Source: Geobacillus sp. 46C-IIa
GTDB lineage: Bacteria > Bacillota > Bacilli > Bacillales > Anoxybacillaceae
NCBI RefSeq assembly: GCF_014679505.1
Contig: NZ_CP061474.1
Span: 1,146,001 to 1,210,000, forward strand
Reading direction: 5' to 3'
DNA: 64,000 nt
Below are positions 12,608 to 22,553 of the stretch, one piece after another. A program made the translations under genes and the position numbers. The notes beneath the pieces are model-generated. The model did no database searches, was not told the origin of the DNA, and saw only the letters and a program-made list of their open reading frames with translations. Numbering within the stretch: the first letter of the stretch is position 1; the number at the start of each line of letters is the position of its first letter.

Positions 12608-13399
12608 ATGATGAAACGAATCGGGCTGGCCATGTTGTTATCGCTCGCCTTTTTATGGCCAGCGCTCGTTGGCGCGGCCGGACAAACGGATGATTGGGAA
12701 CAGCTTGACGACATTTCCGACGAAGCGCTGCAGTTGGCGAAAAATGAGCGGTTTGCCGAGGCAAAAGAAGTGCTCCTTTATTTTTCCAAGCGGTTTTTTG
12801 CCCTTGGGGCGAGAGAACGGTTGAAATCGGCTGACGAGCTGAGAGCGGTGACGGTGACGCACGAGCAGGCCGTAAAGGCCATGACGGCATCGATTCCCGT
12901 GGAAGACAAAATCGCTGCTCTCGCGCAATTCCGTCTTGTCGTTGACGCCGTTCAATCGACGCACCAACCGCTTTGGACGGAGATGGAGCCGGCTCTCATG
13001 GAAGCGCTCGCCGCGATGGAAAAGGCGGCGGAACGCGGGGAGAGAGAGGGGTATGACGCTGCCCTTCGCCAGTTTATTGAGCGCTATACGTTAATTGAGC
13101 CGAGCGTGAAAATCGATGTGCCGCCAAAAGCGGCCAAAAAGGTTGACAGCCATCTTGAAGCGCTGCAGGCCGCCTCGTTTTGGCAGCTGGGCAAAAGCGA
13201 GCGACGCGAGCAGCTCGCCGCCGCTCGCCGCGATGTCGAATCGCTGTTTGATGGAGTGAAAAAAGATGAAGCCGATCCGTCGCTCATTTGGGTGATGATT
13301 TCGACCGGCGGAGTGATCGTGTTGACGCTGACGTACGTCGGCTGGCGGAAATACAAAGGGGAAAAAGAAGAAAAACGGGCGCGGCAGCCGGAAGAATAG
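12608..13399 (+). CDS. ypjB: Sporulation protein YpjB
   Basis: Protein of 263 residues beginning with a clear signal peptide (MMKRIGLAMLLSLAFLWPAL, with a likely cut after VGAA). A long helical extracytoplasmic domain follows, and then a C-terminal membrane helix (WVMISTGGVIVLTLTYVG) with a basic tail. Length, topology and position match the YpjB family, annotated as sporulation-related in Bacillus. Start codons ATG 12608 and 12611 both follow GAGGGAGGG. Upstream, CATACATT at about 12576-12583 resembles a sigma-E -10 element, but I see no convincing -35, so sporulation control is only suggested. Confidence 0.82.
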   Translation: MMKRIGLAMLLSLAFLWPALVGAAGQTDDWEQLDDISDEALQLAKNERFAEAKEVLLYFSKRFFALGARERLKSADELRAVTVTHEQAVKAMTASIPVEDKIAALAQFRLVVDAVQSTHQPLWTEMEPALMEALAAMEKAAERGEREGYDAALRQFIERYTLIEPSVKIDVPPKAAKKVDSHLEALQAASFWQLGKSERREQLAAARRDVESLFDGVKKDEADPSLIWVMISTGGVIVLTLTYVGWRKYKGEKEEKRARQPEE

Positions 13400-13415
13400 G
13401 CGCCGCCTCGCCTTT

Positions 13416-13449
13416 GGAGGGGGACGGGTTTCCCCCTCCTTTTTATTTT
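13416..13449 (+). terminator. Intrinsic terminator after ypjB
   Basis: GGAGGGGGA pairs with TCCCCCTCC around a CGGGT loop and is followed by TTTTTATTTT. It ends the plus-strand unit before the opposing ypjC. Confidence 0.9.
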
Positions 13450-13510
13450 CCGGCCGAATGGCATTGGATGGACCGGACATGCGCCGCCCGCGCGAGCGCC
13501 GTCTCAGCTC

Positions 13511-14380
13511 TTACTGCTCGAGCGGCCGTTTTTGTTCATCAAGCGTAAACCCTTCTCCAAGCACATCGTGCACATCGGTGACCGCGACAAAGGCGTGCGG
13601 GTCGACGGACATAATGACGTTTTTTAAGCGCGGCAGCTCGTTTTTGGCGACGACGCAATATAAGACATCGCGGTCGCGCTTCGTATACGAACCGCGCCCT
13701 TTTAACACGGTGACGCCACGTTCCATTTCTGTTAAAATACGGTTGGCGATTTCTTCGCTTTGTTCAGAGATGATCGTCGCCCCTTTTGCCGCGTAGCCGC
13801 CTTCCTGCATAAAATCAATGACCCGCGCGGCGATAAAGACGGCGACTAACGTATACATCGCCTCGCGATACGAAAGGTAAAGAAGAGACAGTGTAATGAC
13901 GGCGGCATCAAAGGCAAACATCGTTTTGCCCATGCTGATGCTTTTATATTTATAGACGAGACGGGCGATAATGTCGACGCCTCCGGTCGTGCCGCCGTAG
14001 CGGAAAATGATGCCGAGGCCGACGCCGATGAAAACGCCGGCGAACAGCGCCGCGAGCGTCATATCATGCTGCAGCGGCATATGAATCATATAGCGTTGAA
14101 AAATGGATAAAAACATCGAAACAGCGACCGTGCCGAGCACGGTATAAAGAAACGTCTGGCGGCCGAGCAGCTTCCAGCCGATAAAAAAGAGCGGGATGTT
14201 GAGCGCCAGGTTGGTGATGGCCGGATCAAAACCGAACAAAAAATAAAGAAGAAGCGTAATGCCGGTAAAACCGCCTTCCGCCAAATTGTTTTGCATATTG
14301 AAATGAACGAGCCCGAAGGCAAAAATAGCGGCGCCGAGCAAAATGAACAAACTGTTTTTCACCTTTAAGCCGAAAATCAT
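13511..14380 (-). CDS. ypjC: YitT-family membrane protein YpjC (DUF2179 tail)
   Basis: Membrane protein of 289 residues. The N-terminal two thirds contain five hydrophobic helices (for example NSLFILLGAAIFAFGLVHF). The C-terminal cytoplasmic part is a DUF2179 domain, visible from about TIISEQSEEIANRIL to VAVTDVHDVLGEGF. This is the layout of the YitT family, whose substrate is unknown. The start at 14380 is chosen because GGAGGGACG precedes it; the frame stays open for 36 more codons, which do not look conserved. It faces ypjB and diverges from ypjD. Confidence 0.87.
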   Translation of the reverse strand: MIFGLKVKNSLFILLGAAIFAFGLVHFNMQNNLAEGGFTGITLLLYFLFGFDPAITNLALNIPLFFIGWKLLGRQTFLYTVLGTVAVSMFLSIFQRYMIHMPLQHDMTLAALFAGVFIGVGLGIIFRYGGTTGGVDIIARLVYKYKSISMGKTMFAFDAAVITLSLLYLSYREAMYTLVAVFIAARVIDFMQEGGYAAKGATIISEQSEEIANRILTEMERGVTVLKGRGSYTKRDRDVLYCVVAKNELPRLKNVIMSVDPHAFVAVTDVHDVLGEGFTLDEQKRPLEQ

Positions 14381-14539
14381 ATCGTCCCTCCGTCCGCAAA
14401 AATAGTCGGCGTCCTTAATTATAGAGGAACTTGTCTGCACAGGCAATGATAGACGAAAACAGGCGGAATTGGCCGCCGACGAAAACATTTGTCAAATGCG
14501 CCGCTTTTCGCTAACATGGAAACAGGCGAGGTGATGGCC

Positions 14540-14875
14540 ATGCAGGAGAAAACGATGAAACAGATGCAACGCGAAGTGGACGAATATATCGGACAGTTTA
14601 AAGAAGGCTATTTCAGCCCGCTCGCCATGCTCGCGCGGTTGACGGAAGAACTCGGCGAACTGGCGCGCGAGGTGAACCATTATTACGGGGAAAAGCCGAA
14701 AAAGGCGACCGAAAAAGAAAAAACCGTGGAAGAAGAGCTGGGCGATCTGTTGTTTGTGCTCATTTGTTTCGCCAATTCGCTCGGCATTGATTTGCAGGCG
14801 GCGCACGACCGGGTGATGGACAAGTTCCGGACCCGCGACCGCGACCGCTGGACACGGAAGGAGGAAGCGAAATGA
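14540..14875 (+). CDS. ypjD: MazG-like nucleotide pyrophosphohydrolase YpjD
   Basis: All-alpha pyrophosphohydrolase of 111 residues related to MazG, expected to hydrolyse a nucleoside triphosphate or similar compound to monophosphate and PPi. The metal-binding helices are [12 protein letters not shown] and [11 protein letters not shown], with a final [15 protein letters not shown]. The ATG at 14540 is preferred because GAGG lies about 8 bases upstream; an ATG at 14534 is too close to it. The stop overlaps the dapB start by ATGA, so the two are coupled. Confidence 0.88.
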   Translation: MQEKTMKQMQREVDEYIGQFKEGYFSPLAMLARLTEELGELAREVNHYYGEKPKKATEKEKTVEEELGDLLFVLICFANSLGIDLQAAHDRVMDKFRTRDRDRWTRKEEAK

Positions 14876-15669
14876 CGATCCGCATCGTCATTGCCGGACC
14901 GCGCGGCCGCATGGGCCGCGAAGCGGTGGCGCTTGTGCAGAAAACGGATCATTTTGAGCTGGCCGCGGTCATTGACCGCCGTTATGATGGACACCGTTTG
15001 GCTGACATCGACGGGTTCGCTGGTGTCGACGCCCCGGTTTATACCGATGCCGCTCGCTGTTTTGCCGAGGTGAAGCCGGATGTGCTCATCGATTTAACGA
15101 CACCGGAAGTGGGAAAACGGCATGCGGAACTGGCGTTGCGCTATGGCGTCCGTCCTGTCGTCGGCACGACCGGGTTTGCGCCGGAAGAGATCGAGCGGCT
15201 GACCGAGCTGGCCGCGGAAAAAGAGCTCGGCGCCATCATCGCGCCCAACTTTGCTGTCGGCGCGGTGTTGATGATGAAGTTTGCCCGCATGGCGGCAAAA
15301 TATTTCACTGATGTGGAAATTATCGAACTGCATCATGACCAAAAGCTTGACGCTCCATCCGGAACGGCGCTGAAAACGGCGCAGCTTATCGCTGAAGTGC
15401 GCCCATCGAAAAAACAAGGCCATCCGGACGAAAAAGAAACGCTCGCCGGCGCGCGCGGCGCCGCGTACGACGGCATTCCGATCCATAGCGTTCGCCTGCC
15501 GGGATTTGTCGCTCATCAGGAAGTCATTTTCGGGGGCGATGGACAGACGCTGACGATCCGCCACGATTCGCTTGACCGCCGCTCGTTCATGTCCGGCGTG
15601 AAGCTGGCGGTGGAAACGGTCATGCATTTACATACGCTCGTCTACGGGCTTGAACATATTTTAGAATAG
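14872..15669 (+). CDS. dapB: 4-hydroxy-tetrahydrodipicolinate reductase
   Basis: NAD(P)H-dependent reductase of the lysine and dipicolinate branch of aspartate metabolism. It has 265 residues, with the nucleotide-binding loop [12 protein letters not shown] at the N-terminus and the catalytic region [15 protein letters not shown] in the middle. [11 protein letters not shown] and the C-terminal [10 protein letters not shown] segment also match the family. The start ATG overlaps the ypjD stop codon. The product is needed for cell-wall diaminopimelate and, in spore formers, dipicolinic acid. It begins the dapB-mgsA-bshB1-bshA-cca-birA order known from B. subtilis. Confidence 0.96.
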   Translation: MTIRIVIAGPRGRMGREAVALVQKTDHFELAAVIDRRYDGHRLADIDGFAGVDAPVYTDAARCFAEVKPDVLIDLTTPEVGKRHAELALRYGVRPVVGTTGFAPEEIERLTELAAEKELGAIIAPNFAVGAVLMMKFARMAAKYFTDVEIIELHHDQKLDAPSGTALKTAQLIAEVRPSKKQGHPDEKETLAGARGAAYDGIPIHSVRLPGFVAHQEVIFGGDGQTLTIRHDSLDRRSFMSGVKLAVETVMHLHTLVYGLEHILE

Positions 15670-15700
15670 CGCGGACAGCGCAAACGGGGGAGAGAACAAG

Positions 15701-16135
15701 ATGAAAATCGCGTTAATTGCCCATGACGAAAAAAAGGCGGAGATGGTCGCGTTTGCGACCGCCTACGCGCCTGTTTTGGCAAACCATGAACTGTACGCCA
15801 CCGGCACGACCGGCTTGCGCATTCAGGAGGCGACCGGCCTCACCGTCCACCGCTTTCAGTCCGGGCCGTACGGGGGCGATCAGGAAATCGGGGCGATGAT
15901 CGCCCGCAACGAGATGGACCTCGTCATTTTTTTCCGCGATCCGCTCACCGCCCAGCCGCACGAACCGGACATCAGCGCCCTCATGCGCCTTTGCGACGTC
16001 TATGCCGTGCCGCTCGCGACGAACATCGGGACGGCGGAGCTGCTCATTCGCGGGTTGGAGCGCGGCGATTTGGCATGGCGCAATATCGTCCGCGGCCGGG
16101 CGAAAAGCGGGGAGGAAAAGGAAACAGAAAGGTGA
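15701..16135 (+). CDS. mgsA: Methylglyoxal synthase
   Basis: Converts dihydroxyacetone phosphate to methylglyoxal and phosphate, a bypass of lower glycolysis. The protein has 144 residues and starts [12 protein letters not shown]. The phosphate-binding TGTTG at about residues 36-40 and the catalytic Asp in [13 protein letters not shown] are kept, together with IFFRDPL and PHEPDISAL. The ATG at 15701 follows GGGGGAGAG. Placed 31 bases after dapB and 5 before bshB1. In B. subtilis it also precedes bacillithiol genes, which fits, since bacillithiol detoxifies methylglyoxal. Confidence 0.95.
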   Translation: MKIALIAHDEKKAEMVAFATAYAPVLANHELYATGTTGLRIQEATGLTVHRFQSGPYGGDQEIGAMIARNEMDLVIFFRDPLTAQPHEPDISALMRLCDVYAVPLATNIGTAELLIRGLERGDLAWRNIVRGRAKSGEEKETER

Positions 16136-16140
16136 CAGCG

Positions 16141-16851
16141 ATGGTGGAAAGATGCGATCTGTTGGCGTTTGGCGCCCATCCGGATGATGTCGAAATCGGC
16201 ATGGGCGGGACGATTGCCAAATATGTGCGGCGCGGGTACCGCGCTGTCATTTGCGATTTGACGAAGGCGGAGCTGTCGTCCAACGGAACGGTCGATGAAC
16301 GGCAGAAAGAGGCGGCCGAAGCAGCTCGCCGGCTTGGCGTATCGGAACGGCTGAATCTCGAGCTCCCCGACCGCGGCCTTTCTGTTGAAGAGGAGGCGAT
16401 TCACCGCATCGTTGCGGTCATTCGCCGCTATCGGCCGCAGGTTGTATTCGCTCCGTATTGGGAGGACCGCCATCCGGATCACGGGCAATGCGCCCGCCTT
16501 GTCGAGGAAGCGGTCTTTTCCGCCGGCATCCGCCGCTACGGCGCCGGGGAGCTCGGTGGCGCCCACCGCGTCCGCTCGGTGTATTACTATATGATCAATG
16601 CCTTTTGCCGCCCGCATGTTCTTATCGATATTAGCGAAACGGTGCATGACAAGCTGTCGAGCTTGCGCGCCTATGAAAGCCAGTTTGAAAGGCGGCCCGG
16701 CTCGGTTGAGACGCCGCTGACAAACAACTACATTGAGATGATCGAAAGCCGCGAGCGCTGGTTCGGCCAGCAAATCGGCGCGGCATATGCCGAAGGGTTT
16801 TTGACAAAAACACCGATTCATCTTTTCGACTTATTTGAGGGAGCGCGATGA
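16141..16851 (+). CDS. bshB1: Bacillithiol biosynthesis deacetylase BshB1
   Basis: Zinc-dependent LmbE-type deacetylase that removes acetate from N-acetylglucosaminyl malate, the second step of bacillithiol synthesis. The zinc motif [10 protein letters not shown] is near the N-terminus and the partner motif DRHPDHG is in the middle. It has 236 residues. The ATG at 16141 follows AAAGGTGA, which overlaps the mgsA stop; an upstream in-frame GTG at 16132 is less likely. It overlaps bshA by four bases (ATGA), consistent with the two enzymes acting in sequence. Confidence 0.93.
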   Translation: MVERCDLLAFGAHPDDVEIGMGGTIAKYVRRGYRAVICDLTKAELSSNGTVDERQKEAAEAARRLGVSERLNLELPDRGLSVEEEAIHRIVAVIRRYRPQVVFAPYWEDRHPDHGQCARLVEEAVFSAGIRRYGAGELGGAHRVRSVYYYMINAFCRPHVLIDISETVHDKLSSLRAYESQFERRPGSVETPLTNNYIEMIESRERWFGQQIGAAYAEGFLTKTPIHLFDLFEGAR

Positions 16852-17984
16852 AGCTGAAAATAGGAATTGTCTGTTATCCGACGGTCGGAGGCTCAGGAGT
16901 CGTCGCCACCGAGCTTGGCAAGCTGCTTGCCGAAAAAGGGCATGAGATTCATTTTATTTCGTCAAGCATGCCGTTTCGGCTGAACAAAGTATACGGAAAC
17001 ATTTATTACCATGAAGTGAGCGTCAATCAATACTCTGTCTTTCAATACCCGCCGTACGATTTGGCGTTGGCAAGCAAAATCGCCGAGGTGGCGAAGCGGG
17101 AACAGCTTGATGTGCTTCATGCCCATTACGCCGTGCCGCACGCTGTCTGTGCCGCGCTGGCGCGCCAAATGGTCGGCGAACTGCCGATCGTCACGACGTT
17201 GCACGGCACCGACATCACGGTGTTGGGCTACGACCCGTCGCTTTCCGATATGATTAAGTTCGGCATCGAGCAATCCGACATCGTCACGGCGGTGTCTAAC
17301 GCCCTCGTCCGGCAGACGTACGAGCTTCTTGAGGTGCAAAAGCCGATCCACACGGTTTACAATTTTGTTGACGAACGCGTCTACCGCCGCCGGGAGGCAA
17401 GCCATTTGCGGCGGGAGTACGGCATCGGTGAAACGGACAACGTCATCATTCACGTTTCTAATTTCCGGAAAGTGAAGCGCGTGCCCGATGTGGTGCGCGC
17501 GTTTGCCATCGTGCGCCGGCACGTGCCGGCCAAGCTCTTGCTTGTCGGCGACGGCCCGGAAATGACCGTCGTCTGCCGCCTTGTCAAAGAGCTTGGACTT
17601 AGCGGCGACGTCCGATTTTTAGGAAAACAGGACAAGCTTGAAGAGTTGTATTCGATCAGCGATGTGATGATGCTGCTGTCGGAAAAAGAAAGTTTCGGGC
17701 TTGTCTTGCTCGAGGCGATGGCGTGCGGCGTCCCGTGCATCGGCACGGCGATCGGCGGCATCCCGGAAGTGATTGAAGACGGAAAAAGCGGCTTTTTATG
17801 TGCGCTCGGTGATGTCGAGGAAGCGGCTCAAAAAGCGCTCGCGCTGCTGACCGACCGCCGCCTGCATGACGAAATGGCAAAAGAGGCGGTGCAAACCGTT
17901 CATCGAAAGTTCTGCTCGTCCGATATCGTCGGGCAGTATGAACAGCTATATGCTTCACTGGCGGCAAGGAAGGTGAGAGGATGA
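16848..17984 (+). CDS. bshA: Bacillithiol biosynthesis glycosyltransferase BshA
   Basis: GT4-family retaining glycosyltransferase that links N-acetylglucosamine from UDP-GlcNAc to L-malate, the first bacillithiol step. The 378-residue protein shows the GT-B glycine loop [16 protein letters not shown] at the N-terminus and [10 protein letters not shown]. The C-terminal donor-binding signature is [17 protein letters not shown], with the conserved E-x7-E pattern. Start and stop both overlap neighbouring genes by ATGA (bshB1 and cca), so this is a tightly coupled operon. Identity is clear from family and context. Confidence 0.95.
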   Translation: MKLKIGIVCYPTVGGSGVVATELGKLLAEKGHEIHFISSSMPFRLNKVYGNIYYHEVSVNQYSVFQYPPYDLALASKIAEVAKREQLDVLHAHYAVPHAVCAALARQMVGELPIVTTLHGTDITVLGYDPSLSDMIKFGIEQSDIVTAVSNALVRQTYELLEVQKPIHTVYNFVDERVYRRREASHLRREYGIGETDNVIIHVSNFRKVKRVPDVVRAFAIVRRHVPAKLLLVGDGPEMTVVCRLVKELGLSGDVRFLGKQDKLEELYSISDVMMLLSEKESFGLVLLEAMACGVPCIGTAIGGIPEVIEDGKSGFLCALGDVEEAAQKALALLTDRRLHDEMAKEAVQTVHRKFCSSDIVGQYEQLYASLAARKVRG

Positions 17985-19195
17985 AACCGCCGTTCCAACA
18001 GGCGCTTGGCATCATCCGGCAGCTGAAGCGGCATGGCCATGAGGCGTATTTCGTCGGCGGTGCGGTGCGCGACTTGTTGATCGGGCGCCCGATCGGCGAC
18101 GTTGACATTGCGACGAGCGCCTTGCCGGATGAAGTGATGGCGATTTTCCCGAAAACGATCGATGTCGGTTCAAGGCACGGCACGGTCGTCGTCGTGCATG
18201 AAGGAACGGCGTACGAAGTGACGACGTTCCGCACCGATGGCGACTATGAAGACTACCGCCGCCCGGGGGTGGTGACGTTCGTCCGCTCGCTTGAAGAGGA
18301 CTTGAAGCGGCGCGATTTTACAATGAATGCGATCGCCATGGACGAGCACGGGACGATCATTGACCCGTTCGGCGGGCAAGAGGCGATCCAAAAGCGGCTC
18401 ATTTGCACCGTCGGAGAAGCGGACGCGCGGTTTCGTGAAGATGCGCTCCGCATGATGCGGGCCGTCCGTTTCGTCAGCCAGCTTGGATTTTCGCTCGCTG
18501 TCGACACGAAGCGGGCGATCATCGCCAACGCGCCGCTTCTCGCCCATATTTCGGTTGAGCGGATGACGATGGAGATGGAAAAGCTGCTCGCCGGCCCGTT
18601 TGCTGCCGAAGCGCTGCCGCTTTTGGCTGAAACAGGGCTGTCCGCCTACTTGCCGGGGCTGGCCGAAAAAGACGGGTTGCTGCGCCGAGCAGCTGCGTAC
18701 CGCTGGCCGTGGCTCACATCGCGCGAAGAGCGGTGGGCGCTTTTGTGCCAAGCGCTTGGCATCACGGAAAGTCGGCCGTTTTTGCGCGCATGGAAGCTGC
18801 CGAACAAGGTGATCGATGAAGCCGGAGCCATATTGGCGGCGCTCGCTGCCGTCCCCGAACCGGCCGCGTGGACGAACGAGCAGCTGTTTTTGGCCGGCCT
18901 CAAGCGGGTGCTCTCGGTTGAAACGGTGCGCGCCGCGTTGACCGGAAAGCCGCCTGAGCCGCAGCATGAAACGCTGCGCCGCCGTTTTGCCGCCTTACCG
19001 GTCAAAACGAAAGGCGAGCTCGTGGTCAACGGAAAAGAGGTCATTGAGTGGATCGGGAAACCGGCCGGCCCGTGGGTGAAAGAGACGCTGGACGCCATAT
19101 GGCGGGCGGTTGTCAACGGTGAAGTTGAAAACGAGAAGGAGCGGATTTACGCATGGCTCATGGAGCGCAGTCGGACACAAGAAAAAAACTGTTAG
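17981..19195 (+). CDS. cca: CCA-adding tRNA nucleotidyltransferase
   Basis: Adds or repairs the 3' CCA of tRNAs; class II nucleotidyltransferase of 404 residues. The catalytic head is [20 protein letters not shown], with the metal Asp pair in [16 protein letters not shown] and [18 protein letters not shown] are the family's next motifs. Relevant to this window, the tRNA genes near 57539-58268 carry no encoded CCA, so the enzyme is needed for them. It overlaps bshA by 4 bases and birA by 43 bases. Confidence 0.96.
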   Translation: MKPPFQQALGIIRQLKRHGHEAYFVGGAVRDLLIGRPIGDVDIATSALPDEVMAIFPKTIDVGSRHGTVVVVHEGTAYEVTTFRTDGDYEDYRRPGVVTFVRSLEEDLKRRDFTMNAIAMDEHGTIIDPFGGQEAIQKRLICTVGEADARFREDALRMMRAVRFVSQLGFSLAVDTKRAIIANAPLLAHISVERMTMEMEKLLAGPFAAEALPLLAETGLSAYLPGLAEKDGLLRRAAAYRWPWLTSREERWALLCQALGITESRPFLRAWKLPNKVIDEAGAILAALAAVPEPAAWTNEQLFLAGLKRVLSVETVRAALTGKPPEPQHETLRRRFAALPVKTKGELVVNGKEVIEWIGKPAGPWVKETLDAIWRAVVNGEVENEKERIYAWLMERSRTQEKNC

Positions 19196-20142
19196 AACTG
19201 TTTGCCGAGGCAGACGGCGGGTTCCTGTCCGGACAAAAGATCAGCGAGCAGCTCGGCTGTTCGCGGGCGGCCGTATGGAAACATATCGAGGAGCTGCGCA
19301 AAGAAGGGTTTGAACTCGAAGCGGTGCGCCGCCTCGGCTACCGGATCGTGAGCACGCCCGATAAGGTGACGGCAAACGAAATCCAGCTTGGCTTGAAAAC
19401 CGAAACGCTCGGCCATACGATCCATTTTTTTGAGGAAGTCGATTCGACGCAGCGCATCGCGGCGAAGCTGGCGTATGAAGGGGCGCCGGAAGGGACGCTT
19501 GTCGTCGCCGAAGAGCAGACAGCCGGGCGCGGGCGCCTGGACCGGAAATGGTTTTCCCCGCAAGGAACCGGCATTTGGATGAGCCTGATTTTGCGGCCGC
19601 CCATCCCGCCGCAGCAGGCGCCGCAGTTGACGCTGCTTGTTGCCGTGGCGGTCAGCCAAGCCATTCAAGAAGTGACCGGGCTCGTTCCGGATATTAAATG
19701 GCCGAACGACATTTTGCTTCACGGCAAAAAATGCGCCGGCATTTTAACGGAGCTGCAGGCCGACCCCGACCGCGTCCGTTCGGTCATCGTCGGCATCGGC
19801 ATGAACGTGAACCAGACAAGCACGCAATTTCCTGAGGACATTCGCGCCATTGCCACATCGCTCGCCATTGAAAAAGGGGAGCGCATGAAGCGTGCGCCGC
19901 TCATTCAAGAAATTTTACTTCAGCTTGAGCGGTTATATAAGCAATATTTGGAGCACGGCTTCCGTCCGATTAAGCTTCTTTGGGAAGGGTACGCCGTTTC
20001 GATCGGCAAACCGGTGACGGCAAGGACGCTGGGCGGGGTGATGCGCGGCGTCGCCCGCGGCATTACCGATGACGGGCTGCTGATCCTTGAGGATGAGCAA
20101 AACCAACTCCATTATATTCATTCAGCGGATATTCAACTGTAA
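19153..20142 (+). CDS. birA: Biotin-protein ligase and biotin repressor
   Basis: Bifunctional protein of 329 residues. The N-terminal winged helix (LSGQKISEQLGCSRAAVWKH) binds operator DNA. The catalytic domain activates biotin with ATP and attaches it to acceptor proteins; its signatures are GRGRLDRKWFSPQGTG and KWPNDILL, and a small C-terminal SH3-like domain follows. The ATG at 19153 lies inside cca, with AAGGAG about 11 bases upstream. No other in-frame start with a better site is visible. It ends the long run begun by ypjD; panB follows after a leader. Confidence 0.94.
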   Translation: MAHGAQSDTRKKLLELFAEADGGFLSGQKISEQLGCSRAAVWKHIEELRKEGFELEAVRRLGYRIVSTPDKVTANEIQLGLKTETLGHTIHFFEEVDSTQRIAAKLAYEGAPEGTLVVAEEQTAGRGRLDRKWFSPQGTGIWMSLILRPPIPPQQAPQLTLLVAVAVSQAIQEVTGLVPDIKWPNDILLHGKKCAGILTELQADPDRVRSVIVGIGMNVNQTSTQFPEDIRAIATSLAIEKGERMKRAPLIQEILLQLERLYKQYLEHGFRPIKLLWEGYAVSIGKPVTARTLGGVMRGVARGITDDGLLILEDEQNQLHYIHSADIQL

Positions 20143-20150
20143 ATTCCCAC

Positions 20151-20402
20151 TAGAAAAATTGTGACAATTTTGTTAAAATACAAGGCGAGGAAAAGGGCAG
20201 TATCTTTGTCGAAAAGAACTGCACCGGGCCGGCAATACGAAAGAATAAAGATGATCTGCCTTGATCCTTGCAGAAGGACTGGGACAGAGGGGTGAACGAA
20301 ACCGACGGCGGTTCATGGCGTCCTTCTTTCTCAAGGCGGGAAAGAGGGACGTTTTGTTTCGGTCGCGTCATCTCCTCTGCAATGAAAGAGGAGGGAACAA
20401 AA
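20151..20402 (+). promoter_or_regulatory. Structured 5' leader of panBCD with attenuator layout
   Basis: A plausible promoter is TAGAAA (20151-20156), 17 bases, then TAAAAT (20174-20179). The transcript would begin near 20186. A first hairpin at 20197-20222 pairs GCAGT with ACTGC and TCTTT with AAAGA, leaving a single A (20202) bulged. TCCTT (20265-20269) can pair with AAGGA (20274-20278). Alternatively AGAAGGAC (20272-20279) can pair with GTCCTTCT (20320-20327), which is the 5' arm of a terminator. Such mutually exclusive pairings are typical of ligand-controlled attenuation. The bulged-A stem ahead of panB recalls the published pan RNA motif; that assignment is inference. Confidence 0.6.
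20319..20359 (+). terminator. Leader terminator in front of panB
   Basis: CGTCCTTCTTTC (20319-20330) pairs with GAAAGAGGGACG (20340-20351) over 12 positions including one G-T pair, followed by TTTTGTTT. It lies 43 bases upstream of the panB start, so transcription of panBCD from the upstream promoter must read through it. Confidence 0.78.
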
Positions 20403-21242
20403 GTGAAGACGAAAGCCGATTTTTTTCGCATGAAGCAGGCGGATGAGCCGATCGTGATGGTGACCGCTTACGACTTTCCGTCGGCGAAGCTGGCTGAACA
20501 GGCCGGGGTGGATATGATTTTAGTCGGCGATTCGCTCGGCATGGTCGTGCTCGGCTACGACTCGACGGTCCCGGTGACGGTCGATGACATGATCCATCAT
20601 ACGAAGGCGGTCCGCCGCGGTGCACCGAATACGTTTATCGTTACGGACATGCCGTTTATGTCGTACCATGCGTCCAAGGAAGAGGCGCTGCAAAACGCTC
20701 GGCGCATCATGCAGCAATCGGGGGCGAACGCCGTCAAAGTCGAGGGGGCGGATGACGTCGTTGAGGTGATCGCCGCACTGACGAAAGCCGGGGTGCCGGT
20801 CGTCGCCCATCTCGGGCTGACGCCGCAGTCCGTCGGCGTGCTTGGCGGCTATAAAGTGCAAGGCAAAGATGCGGAAAGCGCCAAAAAGCTGCTTGATGAT
20901 GCAAAACAGTGCGAGCAGGCGGGAGCGATTGCGCTCGTCTTGGAGTGCGTGCCGAAGCAGCTCGGGGCGGCTGTGGCTCAAGCGCTCACCATTCCCGTCA
21001 TCGGCATCGGCGCTGGGGCGGAAGTCGACGGCCAAGTGCTCGTCTATCACGACTTGCTTGGCTACGGCGTCAGCCGCGTGCCGAAGTTTGTCAAACAATA
21101 CGCCGCCGTTCAAGAGACGATCGTCGAGGCGCTGGCGAACTATGTCGCTGATGTCAGGCTGCGCCAGTTTCCAGAGCCGGCGCACACGTTTACGATGAAG
21201 GAAGAGGAATGGGTGGCCTTATACGGAGGAAACCAATCATGA
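20403..21242 (+). CDS. panB: 3-methyl-2-oxobutanoate hydroxymethyltransferase
   Basis: Transfers a hydroxymethyl group from methylenetetrahydrofolate to alpha-ketoisovalerate, giving ketopantoate, the first step to pantothenate. The start is GTG at 20403, because AGAGGAGGG is 9 bases upstream and the protein then begins at the family position ([10 protein letters not shown]). The longer open frame runs through the leader and is not conserved. Motifs are [35 protein letters not shown] and VKVEG. It has 279 residues and overlaps panC by ATGA. Confidence 0.95.
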   Translation: MKTKADFFRMKQADEPIVMVTAYDFPSAKLAEQAGVDMILVGDSLGMVVLGYDSTVPVTVDDMIHHTKAVRRGAPNTFIVTDMPFMSYHASKEEALQNARRIMQQSGANAVKVEGADDVVEVIAALTKAGVPVVAHLGLTPQSVGVLGGYKVQGKDAESAKKLLDDAKQCEQAGAIALVLECVPKQLGAAVAQALTIPVIGIGAGAEVDGQVLVYHDLLGYGVSRVPKFVKQYAAVQETIVEALANYVADVRLRQFPEPAHTFTMKEEEWVALYGGNQS

Positions 21243-22108
21243 TCATCGTCGATCGGATTCGTGAAATGCAGGCGCTGATGCGCCAATGCCGCCGCGAAGG
21301 AAAAACGATCGGGTTCGTCCCGACGATGGGCTATTTGCACGAAGGGCATGCCGCCCTCATCGATCGGGCGCGCGAAGAGAACGACATGGTCGTCGTCAGC
21401 ATTTTTGTCAATCCGCTTCAGTTTGGACCGAACGAAGATTTTGCCCGCTATCCGCGCGATTTCGCCCGCGACCGGCACATCGCCGAACAGCGCGGAGTCG
21501 ACGTGTTGTTTCATCCGGAGGCAGGCGAGATGTACCCGGGGCCGCTCACGGTGCAAGCGGTCGTCAAAGCGCGCACCGATGTATTGTGCGGACGGTCGCG
21601 GCCCGGCCATTTCGACGGCGTAGCGACGGTGCTCATTAAGCTGTTTCACATCGTTATGCCTGACCGCGCCTATTTCGGCATGAAAGATGCTCAGCAAGTG
21701 GCTGTTGTTGACGGCTTGATTCGCGATTTCAATTTTCCGATTGAGCTCGTGCCGGTGCCGACGGTCCGCGAGGCCGACGGGCTGGCGAAAAGCTCGCGCA
21801 ACGTCTATTTATCGCCGCAAGAACGGAAGGAGGCGCCGGCGCTCTATCAGGCGCTGCAGGCGGCAGCGGCGGCCGTTGAGGACGGGGAGCGGAGCGCTGA
21901 TGCCATTCGCCGTCTCGTCAAAGAGCATATTGAAGCGCATACGCATGCCGAGATCGATTATGTCGAAGTGTGCTCGTACCCGGATTTGACGCCGCTTGAA
22001 ACGCTTCACGGAACGGTGCTCGTCGCGGTTGCCGTCCGGTTTGCGAGCGCCCGCTTGATCGACAATGTCATCCTTAGGCTGCCCAAGGCGCCAAGACAAG
22101 AGGAGTAG
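21239..22108 (+). CDS. panC: Pantothenate synthetase
   Basis: ATP-dependent condensation of pantoate with beta-alanine. It is a nucleotidyltransferase-fold enzyme of 289 residues with the HIGH-like motif in [12 protein letters not shown] and the KMSKS-like site in [28 protein letters not shown] and YFGMKDAQQ are further family signatures. The ATG at 21239 follows GGAGGA and overlaps the panB stop codon. It is 12 bases from panD. The three genes supply all pantothenate-specific steps except ketopantoate reductase. Confidence 0.96.
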   Translation: MIIVDRIREMQALMRQCRREGKTIGFVPTMGYLHEGHAALIDRAREENDMVVVSIFVNPLQFGPNEDFARYPRDFARDRHIAEQRGVDVLFHPEAGEMYPGPLTVQAVVKARTDVLCGRSRPGHFDGVATVLIKLFHIVMPDRAYFGMKDAQQVAVVDGLIRDFNFPIELVPVPTVREADGLAKSSRNVYLSPQERKEAPALYQALQAAAAAVEDGERSADAIRRLVKEHIEAHTHAEIDYVEVCSYPDLTPLETLHGTVLVAVAVRFASARLIDNVILRLPKAPRQEE

Positions 22109-22120
22109 GGGGGATCACCC

Positions 22121-22504
22121 ATGTTTCGTACGCTTATGAACGCCAAAATTCACCGCGCCCGCGTAACGGAAGCGAACTTAGATTATGTCGGCAGCATTAC
22201 GATCGACGAAGATATTTTAGATGCGGTCGGCATGGTGGCTAATGAAAAAGTGCAAGTCGTCAACAATAATAACGGGGCCCGCTTTGAAACGTACATCATC
22301 CCCGGCGAGCGCGGCAGCGGCGTCTTTTGCCTAAACGGCGCCGCCGCCCGCCTCGTGCAAAAGGGAGACATCATTATCGTCATTTCGTATGCGCTCGTTC
22401 CGGAAGAAAAAATCGCTGCACACCGGCCGAAAATCGCCATTATGGACGAAAACAACCGCATCGCGCAGCTCATCGCCGAAGAGCCGGCGCATACGATTTT
22501 ATAA
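22121..22504 (+). CDS. panD: Aspartate 1-decarboxylase proenzyme
   Basis: Pyruvoyl enzyme making beta-alanine from L-aspartate for pantothenate. The 127-residue proenzyme self-cleaves at Gly24-Ser25, visible in YVGSIT, turning the Ser into the pyruvoyl group. The family signatures [18 protein letters not shown] at the N-terminus and [11 protein letters not shown] in the C-terminal chain are both present. RBS GTAGGGGGGATC precedes the ATG. It is the third gene of panBCD and is followed by a terminator. Confidence 0.96.
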   Translation: MFRTLMNAKIHRARVTEANLDYVGSITIDEDILDAVGMVANEKVQVVNNNNGARFETYIIPGERGSGVFCLNGAAARLVQKGDIIIVISYALVPEEKIAAHRPKIAIMDENNRIAQLIAEEPAHTIL

Positions 22505-22511
22505 TGGGGCA

Positions 22512-22540
22512 AAAAGGGGCTTTCCGCCCCTTTTCGTTTT
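22512..22540 (+). terminator. Intrinsic terminator of panBCD
   Basis: AAAAGGGGC pairs with GCCCCTTTT around a TTTCC loop, followed by CGTTTT. It lies between panD and dinG. Confidence 0.88.
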
Positions 22541-22553
22541 GAGGTGATCGTTT

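Noticed and set aside
20186..20360. T-box leader ahead of panB
   Set aside because: The terminator recalls T-box terminators (CGTCC...GGGACG), but the conserved GGGTGGNACCGCG sequence is missing.
20268..20402. N-terminal extension of PanB by 45 residues
   Set aside because: The extension lies in the terminator-bearing leader, has no ribosome site and shows no resemblance to PanB N-termini; the GTG at 20403 has a strong ribosome site.
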